From Lentisphaerota bacterium (GTDB lineage: Bacteria; Verrucomicrobiota; Kiritimatiellia; UBA8416; JAIOPI01): a DNA stretch of 64,000 bases. The DNA is taken from NCBI GenBank assembly GCA_021413965.1, contig JAIOPI010000021.1:124001-188000 (forward strand), given 5' to 3'. The position numbers and the translations under genes were made by a program. The notes below the pieces were generated by a model that was given only the letters and a program-made list of their open reading frames with translations, made no database searches and had not been told where the DNA came from. Positions within the stretch are counted from its first letter, which is position 1. Each line of letters opens with the position of its first letter. Below, piece by piece: positions 39,001 to 45,224 of this stretch.

Positions 39001-42000
39001 TGCCGAGCCGCCGTTCGCCGAGCTGGCCTTTGCCGGCGACGCGGATAATGGCGAGGTGGAGGATTATCGCTTCGAGCTCGGCGCCATCGGCGACCTGGTG
39101 TGGGTTGATCTTGATGGCGACGGCGTGCGTGACCCGTCGGAGCAGGCGCTGGCGGGGGTGCGCGTGTTCATTGATCAAAACGGCGACGGCCTCTATCAGG
39201 TGGCCGAACCGGCCGCTACCACGGATGCCACCGGCGCCTATGGGATCGGCGGGCTGTCGGCAGGCAGCTATACGGCTTGCATCGATACCAACACGCTGCC
39301 GGCGGGACTGAGCGCCAGCTTCGACCTCGATGGCACCAACACGGCGCACGCGGCGGCCTTCGCGCTGTCGGCCGGACAGGTGCGCACGGACGTGGACTTC
39401 GGCTATCGCGGCACCGCCGCCCTCACCGGCGACGTTCGCCTCGACACGGACGCGGACGGCAATTTCAGCGATCCCGACGCCGGGATTCCTGTCGTGACCG
39501 TCAGCCTGTACAGCGACCCCAACGGCGACGGAGACCCGGCCGATGGCGTCCTGCTGGCGACGACCCTGACCGACGCCGCCGGCGCGTTTGTCTTCACCAA
39601 TCTGGTTGCGACGAACTACGTCCTGGTGGAAACCGACCGGTCGGGCTACAGCAGCACGGCGGATACGGATGGCGCCAACGACAACCGGATCGCGGCGAGC
39701 GTGACGGCGGGGGCGGTATCCACGGGCCATGTCTTTCTCGACACGCGCCTGATCACGCTGGAGTCTTACCGCAGCAACTACGTCGTGGTGACCAACCGGT
39801 ACACCCGTGATCCCGAGGACACGGGACAGCCCGAGGAGATTATCTACGAGGGTGGCTCGAACTACGTCGCGAACGCGCATTACGATGTCGCCTATTTCGA
39901 TCGCGACGGCCACCTCGTGTATACCGACACGAGTGCGTACACGACCAACACCGGGTTCCTGTACAGCGTCAACCCCAACACGAACGACGCGGTCACGTAC
40001 GGCATTTGGACCGCCGTCGTCCTGCCCGACGGAACGCCCCCGGAGGCCACGCTGGCGGGGCAGCTTGCCCAGCCGTCCGCCATCATCTCGGACCCATTCG
40101 AGGTGGTGAGCTGGAGCACGACGGTGTTTACGGATGCGACCGGCACGCCGATGAGCGGGGCGGCGTACACGAATCAGTATGGCACGTCGAACGGCACCGG
40201 CGTTGTGTATATGCGGACGATTGATCGCGATCAGAACCAGGACACAAATGCGATCGAGAGCATCACGGTGACGCTGACCAACGCGGCCACGGGCGATAGC
40301 GAAAGCGTGACGCTGTACGAGACCGGGCCGGACACGGGCGTGTTTGCCCACAGCCTGTCGGGACAGCGGCTGGCGTATCCGATTTCGACGACGACGGGCG
40401 GCGGGCTGAACGACGGCACGCTGCGGTTCGACATCGGTGACACCCTGCAAGTGCTGTACACCGATCCGAACGATCCGCTCGACCAATCCGGGGCGGTGGC
40501 GTCGACGGCGGTCATCGTGTCGACATTCACGGCCACGCGCGTGACCGACGGGGTCCTGGTGGAGTGGTCCACGGCATCCGAAGACGGGACCGCGGGTTTC
40601 TATTTGCTGCGGCGGGAGGCGGACGGGTGGGTGAGCGTGAATCGCGAGCTGACCGCGGCGCTGCCTCCGGCGCCGGCGGGAGCGGCGTACGCGCAGCTGG
40701 ATCGAGCGGCTCCAGGCGACGGGGCCGTGACGTATCTGCTGGTGGAGCAGGAATTGCGCGGGGCCCGGAATACGTATGGTCCCTACACGATCAATCCCCA
40801 GCGCGCGCCGGCCGCGCTCGCGAAGGCGTTGCGTACGACGACGGCGTTGGACCGCCACGGGGCGTTGCGCGCGGCAGATCCGCGTCCGGCGCGACAGGCC
40901 GCCGCGCGACGGTTGCGAGCCGCGCGCGCGACGGCGGCAGTGGCCCCGCTGGCACGCCGCACCCCGGCCGCGCCGGTGTCGGCGGTGGCGCCCCTGCGCA
41001 TCGAGATTGAGGCGAGCCAGGTGTACGCGTTGACTCCTGCGGCGATCGCGGCGGCCGCCGGGATGGCTTCCGACGTCGTGTCCGCGGGGCTGGCCAAGGG
41101 CCAGTTGCGGCTGACCCATCGGGGGGCGGATGTCGCCTGGGCTGCGGCTCATGGTCAAGTCGTCTTCTTCGCCGAGGCGTATGGCGATCGGTACACCGCC
41201 ACGAACGTCTTCTGGCTCGAGCGCGGCAATCAGACAGCCTGGGGCTTGCGCAAGGATCGGGCGCCTTCCGCCGGCGCGGGCATGTCGTATTCAACCACCC
41301 GCACCTTTGAAGAAAACCACGTCGCGCCGGTTGGCGCGCTCGTGAATGCGGACGAGCCCATCTGGATGTGGGACTACATCCAGGCCGGCAACGCGGTGGC
41401 CGGAACCAAGCGGTTTGCGTTCAACCTGGATGCACTGGCTCCCGCCACCCGGCCCGTGCAACTCGTCCTCCACCTCACGGGGACCACAAAGACGGCTGCC
41501 AATCCCGATCATCATGTGCGGGCCGCGGTGAACGGGCAAGTGGTGGGGGAGGCGCGCTGGGACGGCATCGGCGCTTACACGCTCGACCTGGCCTTCGCCC
41601 AGTCGCTGCTGCGCGAAGGAGCCAACGAATTGGAACTGACGGGCATCCTGGATCCGGGGCGCGCCTTCAGCATCTTCTATCTCGACAACTTCGCCGTCAC
41701 GTACACCCGTCGCTACCAGGCGGTCGACGGGACGCTGGATTGCAGTCCGGGCGGGAACGCGGTCATTACGGCCGACGGGTTCCGGAGCGCCGACATCACG
41801 GTATTGGAGGTGGGAAACTGGAAGCGTCCGGTGCGCCTGGACGGCACCCGCGTGGAGGCGGCCGGCGGCGGCTATCGCATCAGCTTCAAATCCAGTCCCG
41901 CGGATGTGCGCTATTATCTCTTCGAATCCGGCACGGTCAGGGCCCCCGCGGCGGTGGTGTCGCGGGCGTTGCCGGACCTGCGCGGGGCGCAGAACCGCGC

Positions 42001-43441
42001 GGACTACGTGATCGTCACACCACAGGCGTTCGTGGCGACGGCCCGGACGCTCGCGCAGCATCGCGCGGCGCAGGGGATGAGCACGAGTGTGCTGGCGGTC
42101 GAGGATGTGTACGACGTCTTCAACTACGGCATGCCCAATCCGGAAGCCATTCGCAGCCTGCTGAGGCAGGGGACGCAGACGTGGTCGAGGGCACCGCGCT
42201 ACTGTCTGATTGCCGGTGCGGGAACGTACGACCACCGCGGCTTCCTCGGCTACGGCGACAGCCTGATCCCGCCGCTGATGGTGTCCACGCCCGTGGGGGT
42301 GCTGCCTTCGGACGAAGAGCTGGGAAATGTGGTGGGCGACGGCACGCCGGAAGTCATCGTCGGCCGTCTGCCGGTGCTGTCCGACGTGGAGCTGGCGCGC
42401 GCCATCGGCAAGACCATCGCGTACGAGCAAGGGCTGGCGCGGCCGGGGCTGATGGCCGCCGACAACCGGGATGCGTCCGGCAATTTTCCCGGCGACAGTC
42501 ACAGCCTCGCGCAACGCGTCGGGAGTGCGCCCGGGGTGCGAACCCTCGACCTTCAGGCCGGGCAGACGACCGCCTTCCGGTCGGAGCTCTTTGCGCAGTT
42601 GCGCGAGGGGCGTCGGCTGCTGAACTGGACCGGCCACGGCGGCATCAGCCAACTGGCGAACGAAGGGGTGTTGAAGGCATCCGACGTGCCGGCGCTGAAT
42701 AACGCGGCGGCGCCGACGCTGGTGGTGGGGCTGACGTGCCTGATCGGGCAGTTCGCGATTCCCGGCGTCGACACGCTGGGCCAGGTGCTGGTGACCGATG
42801 CCAACGGCGCGGCGGCGGTGTGGGCACCCGCGGGCATGGCCTTCCATCTCGAGAGCATGATCCTGGGGCGTGGCTTCTACGAGGCCTACGCATCAGCCGC
42901 GCCGGTTCGGCTGGGCGACGCGGTGCGCGCCGGGCATCAGGCCTACGCGCGTCAGGGGCATCTGGATCACATGCACCGGTTGTACAACCTGCTGGGTGAT
43001 CCTGCGCTGGCGTTGAATGCGGCGGCCGCCTCGGGTGCCGGGAGCGGCGCCGCGCGTGCCGGTGCATCGCGCCTCAGCCGCGCGCTTGCCGCCACCGCGC
43101 ATGCACAGGCGCTTGGCGGGGCTTTGGCGCCCGGGGCGGATGTGTTTGTGGCCGAGCAGCCGGTGGAACTCCAACTGGGGCAGCCCGAGTTCGATGGGGC
43201 GGGCAACTCGGAAGGGGAATTGATCGAGCTGAGCTTCCGGCAGCCGTCGGCCGCCTTGATCAGCGGATATGGCGTGGAACTTGGCACCAACCTGATGGAA
43301 GACGCCTGGCGCGACATTTCCGACCGGATCGTTTACAGCGAGCGCATCCCGCTGGCAGAGGGTGCGGAAGCGGTTACGTTGCAGGTTCGCCTGCCGGTCG
43401 GGCAGCGGGCCGCGTTCCTGCGCGTGCGCACGCAACCGTAA
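33038..43441 (+). CDS. Giant secreted SdrD-B-repeat protein with C-terminal gingipain-like (C25) cysteine peptidase
   Basis: A 3467-aa protein with a clear signal peptide (RFAVFLAALAVSFLPLTGRA). Residues about 30-380 form a unique N-terminal domain. Two DUF11-like segments are next, and about ten SdrD-B/Cna-B-like repeats span residues about 540-2240 (annotated separately), interrupted by a GEVED-type domain (YDYGDLPAIYGTL ... GDADNGEVEDYRFE, near 1845-2010). From ESYRSNYVVVTNRY (about 2245) to the end it is a diverged duplicate of the upstream giant protein. The C25 peptidase has His3200 (NWTGHGG) and Cys3234 (VGLTCLIGQF). It ends FLRVRTQP without a sorting tail. A probable role is a long surface stalk presenting a protease. 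Its stop is 10 bp from the pqqD-like start, so the genes are probably co-transcribed. Confidence 0.85.
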   Translation: MNPVTFISRFAVFLAALAVSFLPLTGRAANPAGDLRIEVMAAYNLVVDSNVESPSTYAPRAAYMGAKFYNDGANPLTNVTAYIGNYLGGTNDTPGLYPRRAHPPLVGPLPGSQFALTHEGGASGATDATRYLGTIQPGESVVVYWLVSYPNVDANGDAVWGPSVKPEDDLWLQFDIWGRAQDAGVPVTADVTRTVTMRNEISAMANKIFPNSANKVPQAYQDLLQLYAPAWTNTADNGAPGTRIVTEGVWYDLGNVGAGFDNNGDLVPDRNAWMQPVGDASLFDPSCFRLVRTRALVVVLLNDGTEQVIVTEDQLYFENIPDNNRGAVGYVAYEFEVLRGGCSSGMTPYQEVASGFDNEKFNGDYGATLGQPLVSAPASAAMGKTASRDSIFPGSNIVYTVTFTNTGALPLGNPSFGTPLVVQDRVPPGTFYVSGSAASNQVLPSGVSDIERFFSSDFGTNWVSTEPVPATNVTDIQWWLSDALPVGGAGAVGFAVTVRNPYTPTNPVIANTAGLSFGNSYPFTNATASTLVLGNNSLGDTVYLDEGSGFSFGNGQQDAGEPGRSNVTVHLYYDTNANGVQDAGDSLLATAVTGTNGTYSFTQLPDGFFLAVVDVDDPDVPAGYTPTTPTTIAVALDPTRATTSPVTNTTADFGFAPALTLDKSGSTALREGQTVTYAIVVTNRLRGNGTGLGQFTTYDIWATNEATALSGATAQKKWINPSNLWSPSGPDGLSANPALANADEDVGTTGFRLSTQPGSVTNVHLLLPMSTNGLAFRAADSVTVNLYATTDNTRLLFTTNYVCSTITNGTYVINVTAATNWSWGSFNSTNRLAVQLRGNKGTGSSPGGILYVDAVGLRVTSDVLSGASSGTTTLDPVPLTDTYDADLLQLVSASPSATSATTTGAAPNTVGTLAWDNVGPLYAGGATTLSVTFRVREPTNNTSAVHTNVAAVTAATFANGRPANSATDTVVSAISPAGTIGDFVWRDLDGDGVQDGGSETGISGVSVVLTPPAGVDIGTGPGGSITNVTDASGFYLFTSLPSNGTYTVAVLTNSLPGGGGTNTFDRDGNRNNSTPVTLTVTSTNGADTVLNADFGYRVQTAIDGTIWHDLDRSGTPTPDAGEDWLAGITVYLCAGASPCGAGGAVATNTTSSSGFFRFAGSYTGSFTVSVNTNTGPLASGSWTRSFDTDGLTTSNAVTVNVVSGGTARADFSYYKTGAFSIGDTLYYDWDGDGGQDTNDEGIASISVDLYEDSNANGVVDLGQDAYIGTAVTGSSGTYLFQNMPASNYLVVVDQADTQFPPLYVNTADPYGARDGRSLAIVTNASRLDQDFGYQPYGTGAIGDTIWRDLDGNGLQSGAGESGISNVTVTLLADFNGDGTFVQVATTSSDGSGLYRFANLPDGSYRVQVSTTDPDLPDDAFGTPYVPTTPTTVSVSLAGGTTVLTADFGFAALGAIGDTIFWDVNQNGTQDYTEPGATGVTVQLYLDVNTNGLYDAGTDSLYASDVTDAAGQYLFSGLTAARYVVVVVEAGPLSGAARSADPSADGLPCGDPEATGCDGAYGVTVLPGGNFMGADFGYVPPGVIGDTLWIDTDNDGVRDVGESGIPYVTVQLFTNGTLVATGATDSDGIYSFSNLRDGTYRVVISTNDADFPAGLSAVYDPDGALDGQGSSIVVSNGVVAGIGGTPCTDCDLSVDFGYRYAGTNALSGTVGLDAAPYDGRLGAGASGVGAGESPFPGETVYLYLWNDDGDNVVESGETAAISSTSTATNGDYAFSGLPSGDGNDRYIVSLAAPQDALRLTTTNGATPATSVVETQNLQGYTVSAYQVVPIAAAITGVDFAFRSVLTYDYGDLPAIYGTLLGGTPEAARHEIGATTNLYLGATADTENNGAPSVAADGDGADEDGVALRGVWQNDGTGTVQVTVGAGAGWLVGYVDFNGDGDFLDVGEFIIDEAVTSAGGGLYTNTFPIATNAIVATNATRLYARFRLFDAEPPFAELAFAGDADNGEVEDYRFELGAIGDLVWVDLDGDGVRDPSEQALAGVRVFIDQNGDGLYQVAEPAATTDATGAYGIGGLSAGSYTACIDTNTLPAGLSASFDLDGTNTAHAAAFALSAGQVRTDVDFGYRGTAALTGDVRLDTDADGNFSDPDAGIPVVTVSLYSDPNGDGDPADGVLLATTLTDAAGAFVFTNLVATNYVLVETDRSGYSSTADTDGANDNRIAASVTAGAVSTGHVFLDTRLITLESYRSNYVVVTNRYTRDPEDTGQPEEIIYEGGSNYVANAHYDVAYFDRDGHLVYTDTSAYTTNTGFLYSVNPNTNDAVTYGIWTAVVLPDGTPPEATLAGQLAQPSAIISDPFEVVSWSTTVFTDATGTPMSGAAYTNQYGTSNGTGVVYMRTIDRDQNQDTNAIESITVTLTNAATGDSESVTLYETGPDTGVFAHSLSGQRLAYPISTTTGGGLNDGTLRFDIGDTLQVLYTDPNDPLDQSGAVASTAVIVSTFTATRVTDGVLVEWSTASEDGTAGFYLLRREADGWVSVNRELTAALPPAPAGAAYAQLDRAAPGDGAVTYLLVEQELRGARNTYGPYTINPQRAPAALAKALRTTTALDRHGALRAADPRPARQAAARRLRAARATAAVAPLARRTPAAPVSAVAPLRIEIEASQVYALTPAAIAAAAGMASDVVSAGLAKGQLRLTHRGADVAWAAAHGQVVFFAEAYGDRYTATNVFWLERGNQTAWGLRKDRAPSAGAGMSYSTTRTFEENHVAPVGALVNADEPIWMWDYIQAGNAVAGTKRFAFNLDALAPATRPVQLVLHLTGTTKTAANPDHHVRAAVNGQVVGEARWDGIGAYTLDLAFAQSLLREGANELELTGILDPGRAFSIFYLDNFAVTYTRRYQAVDGTLDCSPGGNAVITADGFRSADITVLEVGNWKRPVRLDGTRVEAAGGGYRISFKSSPADVRYYLFESGTVRAPAAVVSRALPDLRGAQNRADYVIVTPQAFVATARTLAQHRAAQGMSTSVLAVEDVYDVFNYGMPNPEAIRSLLRQGTQTWSRAPRYCLIAGAGTYDHRGFLGYGDSLIPPLMVSTPVGVLPSDEELGNVVGDGTPEVIVGRLPVLSDVELARAIGKTIAYEQGLARPGLMAADNRDASGNFPGDSHSLAQRVGSAPGVRTLDLQAGQTTAFRSELFAQLREGRRLLNWTGHGGISQLANEGVLKASDVPALNNAAAPTLVVGLTCLIGQFAIPGVDTLGQVLVTDANGAAAVWAPAGMAFHLESMILGRGFYEAYASAAPVRLGDAVRAGHQAYARQGHLDHMHRLYNLLGDPALALNAAAASGAGSGAARAGASRLSRALAATAHAQALGGALAPGADVFVAEQPVELQLGQPEFDGAGNSEGELIELSFRQPSAALISGYGVELGTNLMEDAWRDISDRIVYSERIPLAEGAEAVTLQVRLPVGQRAAFLRVRTQP
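34650..39740 (+). repeat. About ten SdrD-B/Cna-B-like protein repeats
   Basis: Each repeat of about 110-170 codons starts with a variant of IGDTxWxDxDGDGxQD, continues with ESGIxxVxVxLxxDxNGDG, then TDxxGxYxFxxLPxGxYxV, and closes with DFGY. Copies start near 34650, 35970, 36330, 36690, 37050, 37390, 37780, 38145, 39085 and 39415. The acidic DxDxDG loops suggest calcium binding and rigid rod formation, as in staphylococcal Sdr proteins. The copies are diverged at DNA level. Confidence 0.8.
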
Positions 43442-43451
43442 GGAGCCACGC

Positions 43452-43760
43452 ATGTCGGAATCAGACCGGATTTACAGCCGCAGCGCGGATGTGGTGTTTC
43501 GCAAGATCCTCGACGAGCACATCCTCGTGCCCGTGCGCGGGCAACTGGCGGACATGCAGCGGGTTTTTGCCCTCAATCCGGTGGCCGTGTGCCTGTGGGA
43601 AGCGCTGGACCAGCCACGCCCGCTCGCCGCGCTCGTCGCGCGCGTGGTGCAGACCTTCGCCGTCGACGAACCCACCGCGAAGGCGGATGTGGAGCGGTTC
43701 ATCGGCGAGTTGCAGCAGGCCGGATTAGTCGTCGATTCTCCACCAGCCAGGAAGGGCTGA
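43452..43760 (+). CDS. PqqD-like peptide-binding (RRE) protein
   Basis: A 102-aa PqqD-family protein. ATG 43452 has AAGGAG 8 nt upstream, next to the stop codon of the giant gene. Features of the winged-helix RIPP recognition fold are the beta strand DEHILVPVRGQ, the signature LNPVAVCLWEALD (41-53), a helix PLAALVARVVQTFAVDEPTA, and DVERFIGELQQAGLVV (79-94). Such proteins bind the leader of a ribosomal peptide and hand it to a radical SAM enzyme. It converges, with an 11-bp gap, on the precursor and radical SAM genes. Its position directly behind a C25 peptidase suggests the peptidase may act in the same pathway. No second PqqD domain is visible in the radical SAM protein. Confidence 0.85.
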   Translation: MSESDRIYSRSADVVFRKILDEHILVPVRGQLADMQRVFALNPVAVCLWEALDQPRPLAALVARVVQTFAVDEPTAKADVERFIGELQQAGLVVDSPPARKG

Positions 43761-43771
43761 CAGACGCGCGC

Positions 43772-43942
43772 TCAGGAGCCGAAATTGAAGCCCTGGCCGC
43801 AGAGGGGTTCGGCCTGGGTTTTGCAGCCGATGCCGAGCGTTTCCTCGGGCAGCAGTTCCACGACCTGGAGCCGGGGCGGCTCATAGGGGAGACGACTCTC
43901 CATGCGGGCCGGCTGCTGGTCGGGCTGGTTCTTATGCTCCAT
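43772..43942 (-). CDS. Candidate RiPP precursor peptide
   Basis: A 56-aa peptide. ATG 43942 has GGGAG 6 nt upstream and overlaps the end of the radical SAM gene by 11 bp. The N-terminal part is polar (MEHKNQPDQQPARMESR), then a leader-like segment LPYEPPRLQVVELLPEETLG (18-37) with the Y-x-PP-x-L pattern that I recall from other rSAM/PqqD-associated leaders. The C-terminal part has two cysteines (Cys40 and Cys48) in a Gly/Asn/Phe-rich tail: IGCKTQAEPL, then CGQGFNFGS. The short length, overlap with a radical SAM gene, and PqqD gene next door make it the likely substrate. No database family was checked. Position and pattern, rather than strong motif conservation, support this call. Confidence 0.7.
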   Translation of the reverse strand: MEHKNQPDQQPARMESRLPYEPPRLQVVELLPEETLGIGCKTQAEPLCGQGFNFGS

Positions 43943-45056
43943 GCTCAGCTCCCAAAGTCTGTCCCGCAGGTGCGGCCTCTGCGATGGCCGCATGACGCAG
44001 CCGTGCCAATTCGAGCACAAACGGCGATTCGGTCGTCTCACTGCCAGTTTCCAGCCGATTGACGCCGGGGCAATGCGCGCACACGCCGCGCAGGTGCGCC
44101 GGTGGCGCTTGATCGGCGGATGTATACACTTTTTGACGTACCGCGGCAAGCTCCTGCTGCCAGAGTTCGCGCAGCGGCTTCTCGCGCAGGCTGAAGCGAT
44201 GGTGCGTGGTCATCAGGCAGGGCGACACCTGTGCGTAGGGGTCGATATAGAGGCTGCTCTGGCCCGCCCCGCAGGTGTACACGCGGCGCCCATCGGCCGG
44301 CGCCTGCTGCGCCGCTTCCCAGGCCTTGCGCCAGGCCGCACGCCGCGCCGGATCCCGCATCTCCAGCGCCACGACCTGCGAGGGGTTCAGGCGCACCTGC
44401 AGGGGGGCCAGGTCCCCGTTGGGCAGGCAGGGGAAGATCGCCCCGTCAAAGCGAAAGGGGACGTCCAGCTCCGCGGCGAAGCGTTCCATGGCGTCCAACT
44501 CGTGCTGGTTGATGGTCAGCAGCACGGTCTTGAGCGACACGCGGATGCCGTTGTCCAGCAGGGCGCGAATGCCGCGCATGGCGCCGGCGTGGGAACCGGG
44601 GACGCGCGTGACGCTTTCGTACGTGGCGGCCGTGGCGCCGTAGAGGCTGATCTCCACGTTGCGCGGCGGCAACTCGCGGAAGAGCGCCAGGATCCCGTCA
44701 TGCACCAGGATGCCGTCGCAGTAGACCGAAACCAGCAGCCCCTGTTGGCGCGCGTGGCGGTAGATCGCGGGAAAATCTTTCCGCATCATGGGGTCGCCGC
44801 CGGTGATCGTCAGGTACAGGCAGCCCGCCGCGCCAAGCTGGTCGATGGCATCGCAGGCCTGGGCCGTGTCCATTTCCTGATCGCGCTTGCGCTGCTGCTC
44901 GTCCTGCGGTCCGAGGTAGCAGTGTACGCAGCGCAGGTTGCAGCGGCTGGTGAGTTCCAGCAGGGCGGACACGGGGACGCGCTCCCGGGCGGCCTTCTCG
45001 CGCAGGCGCGCGATCCACGCGCGCGACGTGGCGGGATCTGCCATGGTTGTGATCAT
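43932..45056 (-). CDS. Radical SAM/SPASM peptide-maturation enzyme
   Basis: A 374-aa enzyme. ATG 45056 has AAAGG 8 nt upstream. The radical SAM Cx3Cx2C motif is CNLRCVHC (Cys39, Cys43, Cys46), with a GGDP motif at 86-89. The C-terminal SPASM/twitch region has Cys210, Cys262 (TCGAGQSSLYIDPYAQVSPC), Cys280, Cys326 and Cys329 (VCAHC), enough for one or two auxiliary Fe-S clusters. SPASM enzymes of this size install thioether, C-C or beta-ether links in ribosomal peptides, or modify enzymes. The overlapping 56-aa peptide and the convergent PqqD protein point to peptide maturation. The bond formed cannot be predicted. Confidence 0.85.
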   Translation of the reverse strand: MITTMADPATSRAWIARLREKAARERVPVSALLELTSRCNLRCVHCYLGPQDEQQRKRDQEMDTAQACDAIDQLGAAGCLYLTITGGDPMMRKDFPAIYRHARQQGLLVSVYCDGILVHDGILALFRELPPRNVEISLYGATAATYESVTRVPGSHAGAMRGIRALLDNGIRVSLKTVLLTINQHELDAMERFAAELDVPFRFDGAIFPCLPNGDLAPLQVRLNPSQVVALEMRDPARRAAWRKAWEAAQQAPADGRRVYTCGAGQSSLYIDPYAQVSPCLMTTHHRFSLREKPLRELWQQELAAVRQKVYTSADQAPPAHLRGVCAHCPGVNRLETGSETTESPFVLELARLRHAAIAEAAPAGQTLGAEHGA

Positions 45057-45224
45057 ACGGAGCGCCTTTCCCCACACCGGCCAGCGTTGGACTGGCGGAA
45101 TGATAAGCGGCTGGAGCGGGCGAGGAAAGCCCGAAAGGTTCCGGTGACGGCGGCGCTACGACGCGGGCGTAGGGATCGGGCGCTGGCGCTTGAAGCATGC
45201 GCGGCCGGCTGTTAGGCTACCGGC

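Noticed and set aside
36000-39740. Regular repeats considered as a CRISPR array or DNA satellite
   Set aside because: The repeats are protein repeats with diverged codons and lengths in one open frame, not identical short repeats with spacers.
35822-41158. A 1778-codon open frame on the minus strand inside the second giant gene
   Set aside because: It is antisense to clear SdrD-B and GEVED repeats. It has a low-complexity, Arg/Gly/Val-rich translation, no ribosome site and no domain. Long antisense frames are expected in GC-rich repeat DNA.
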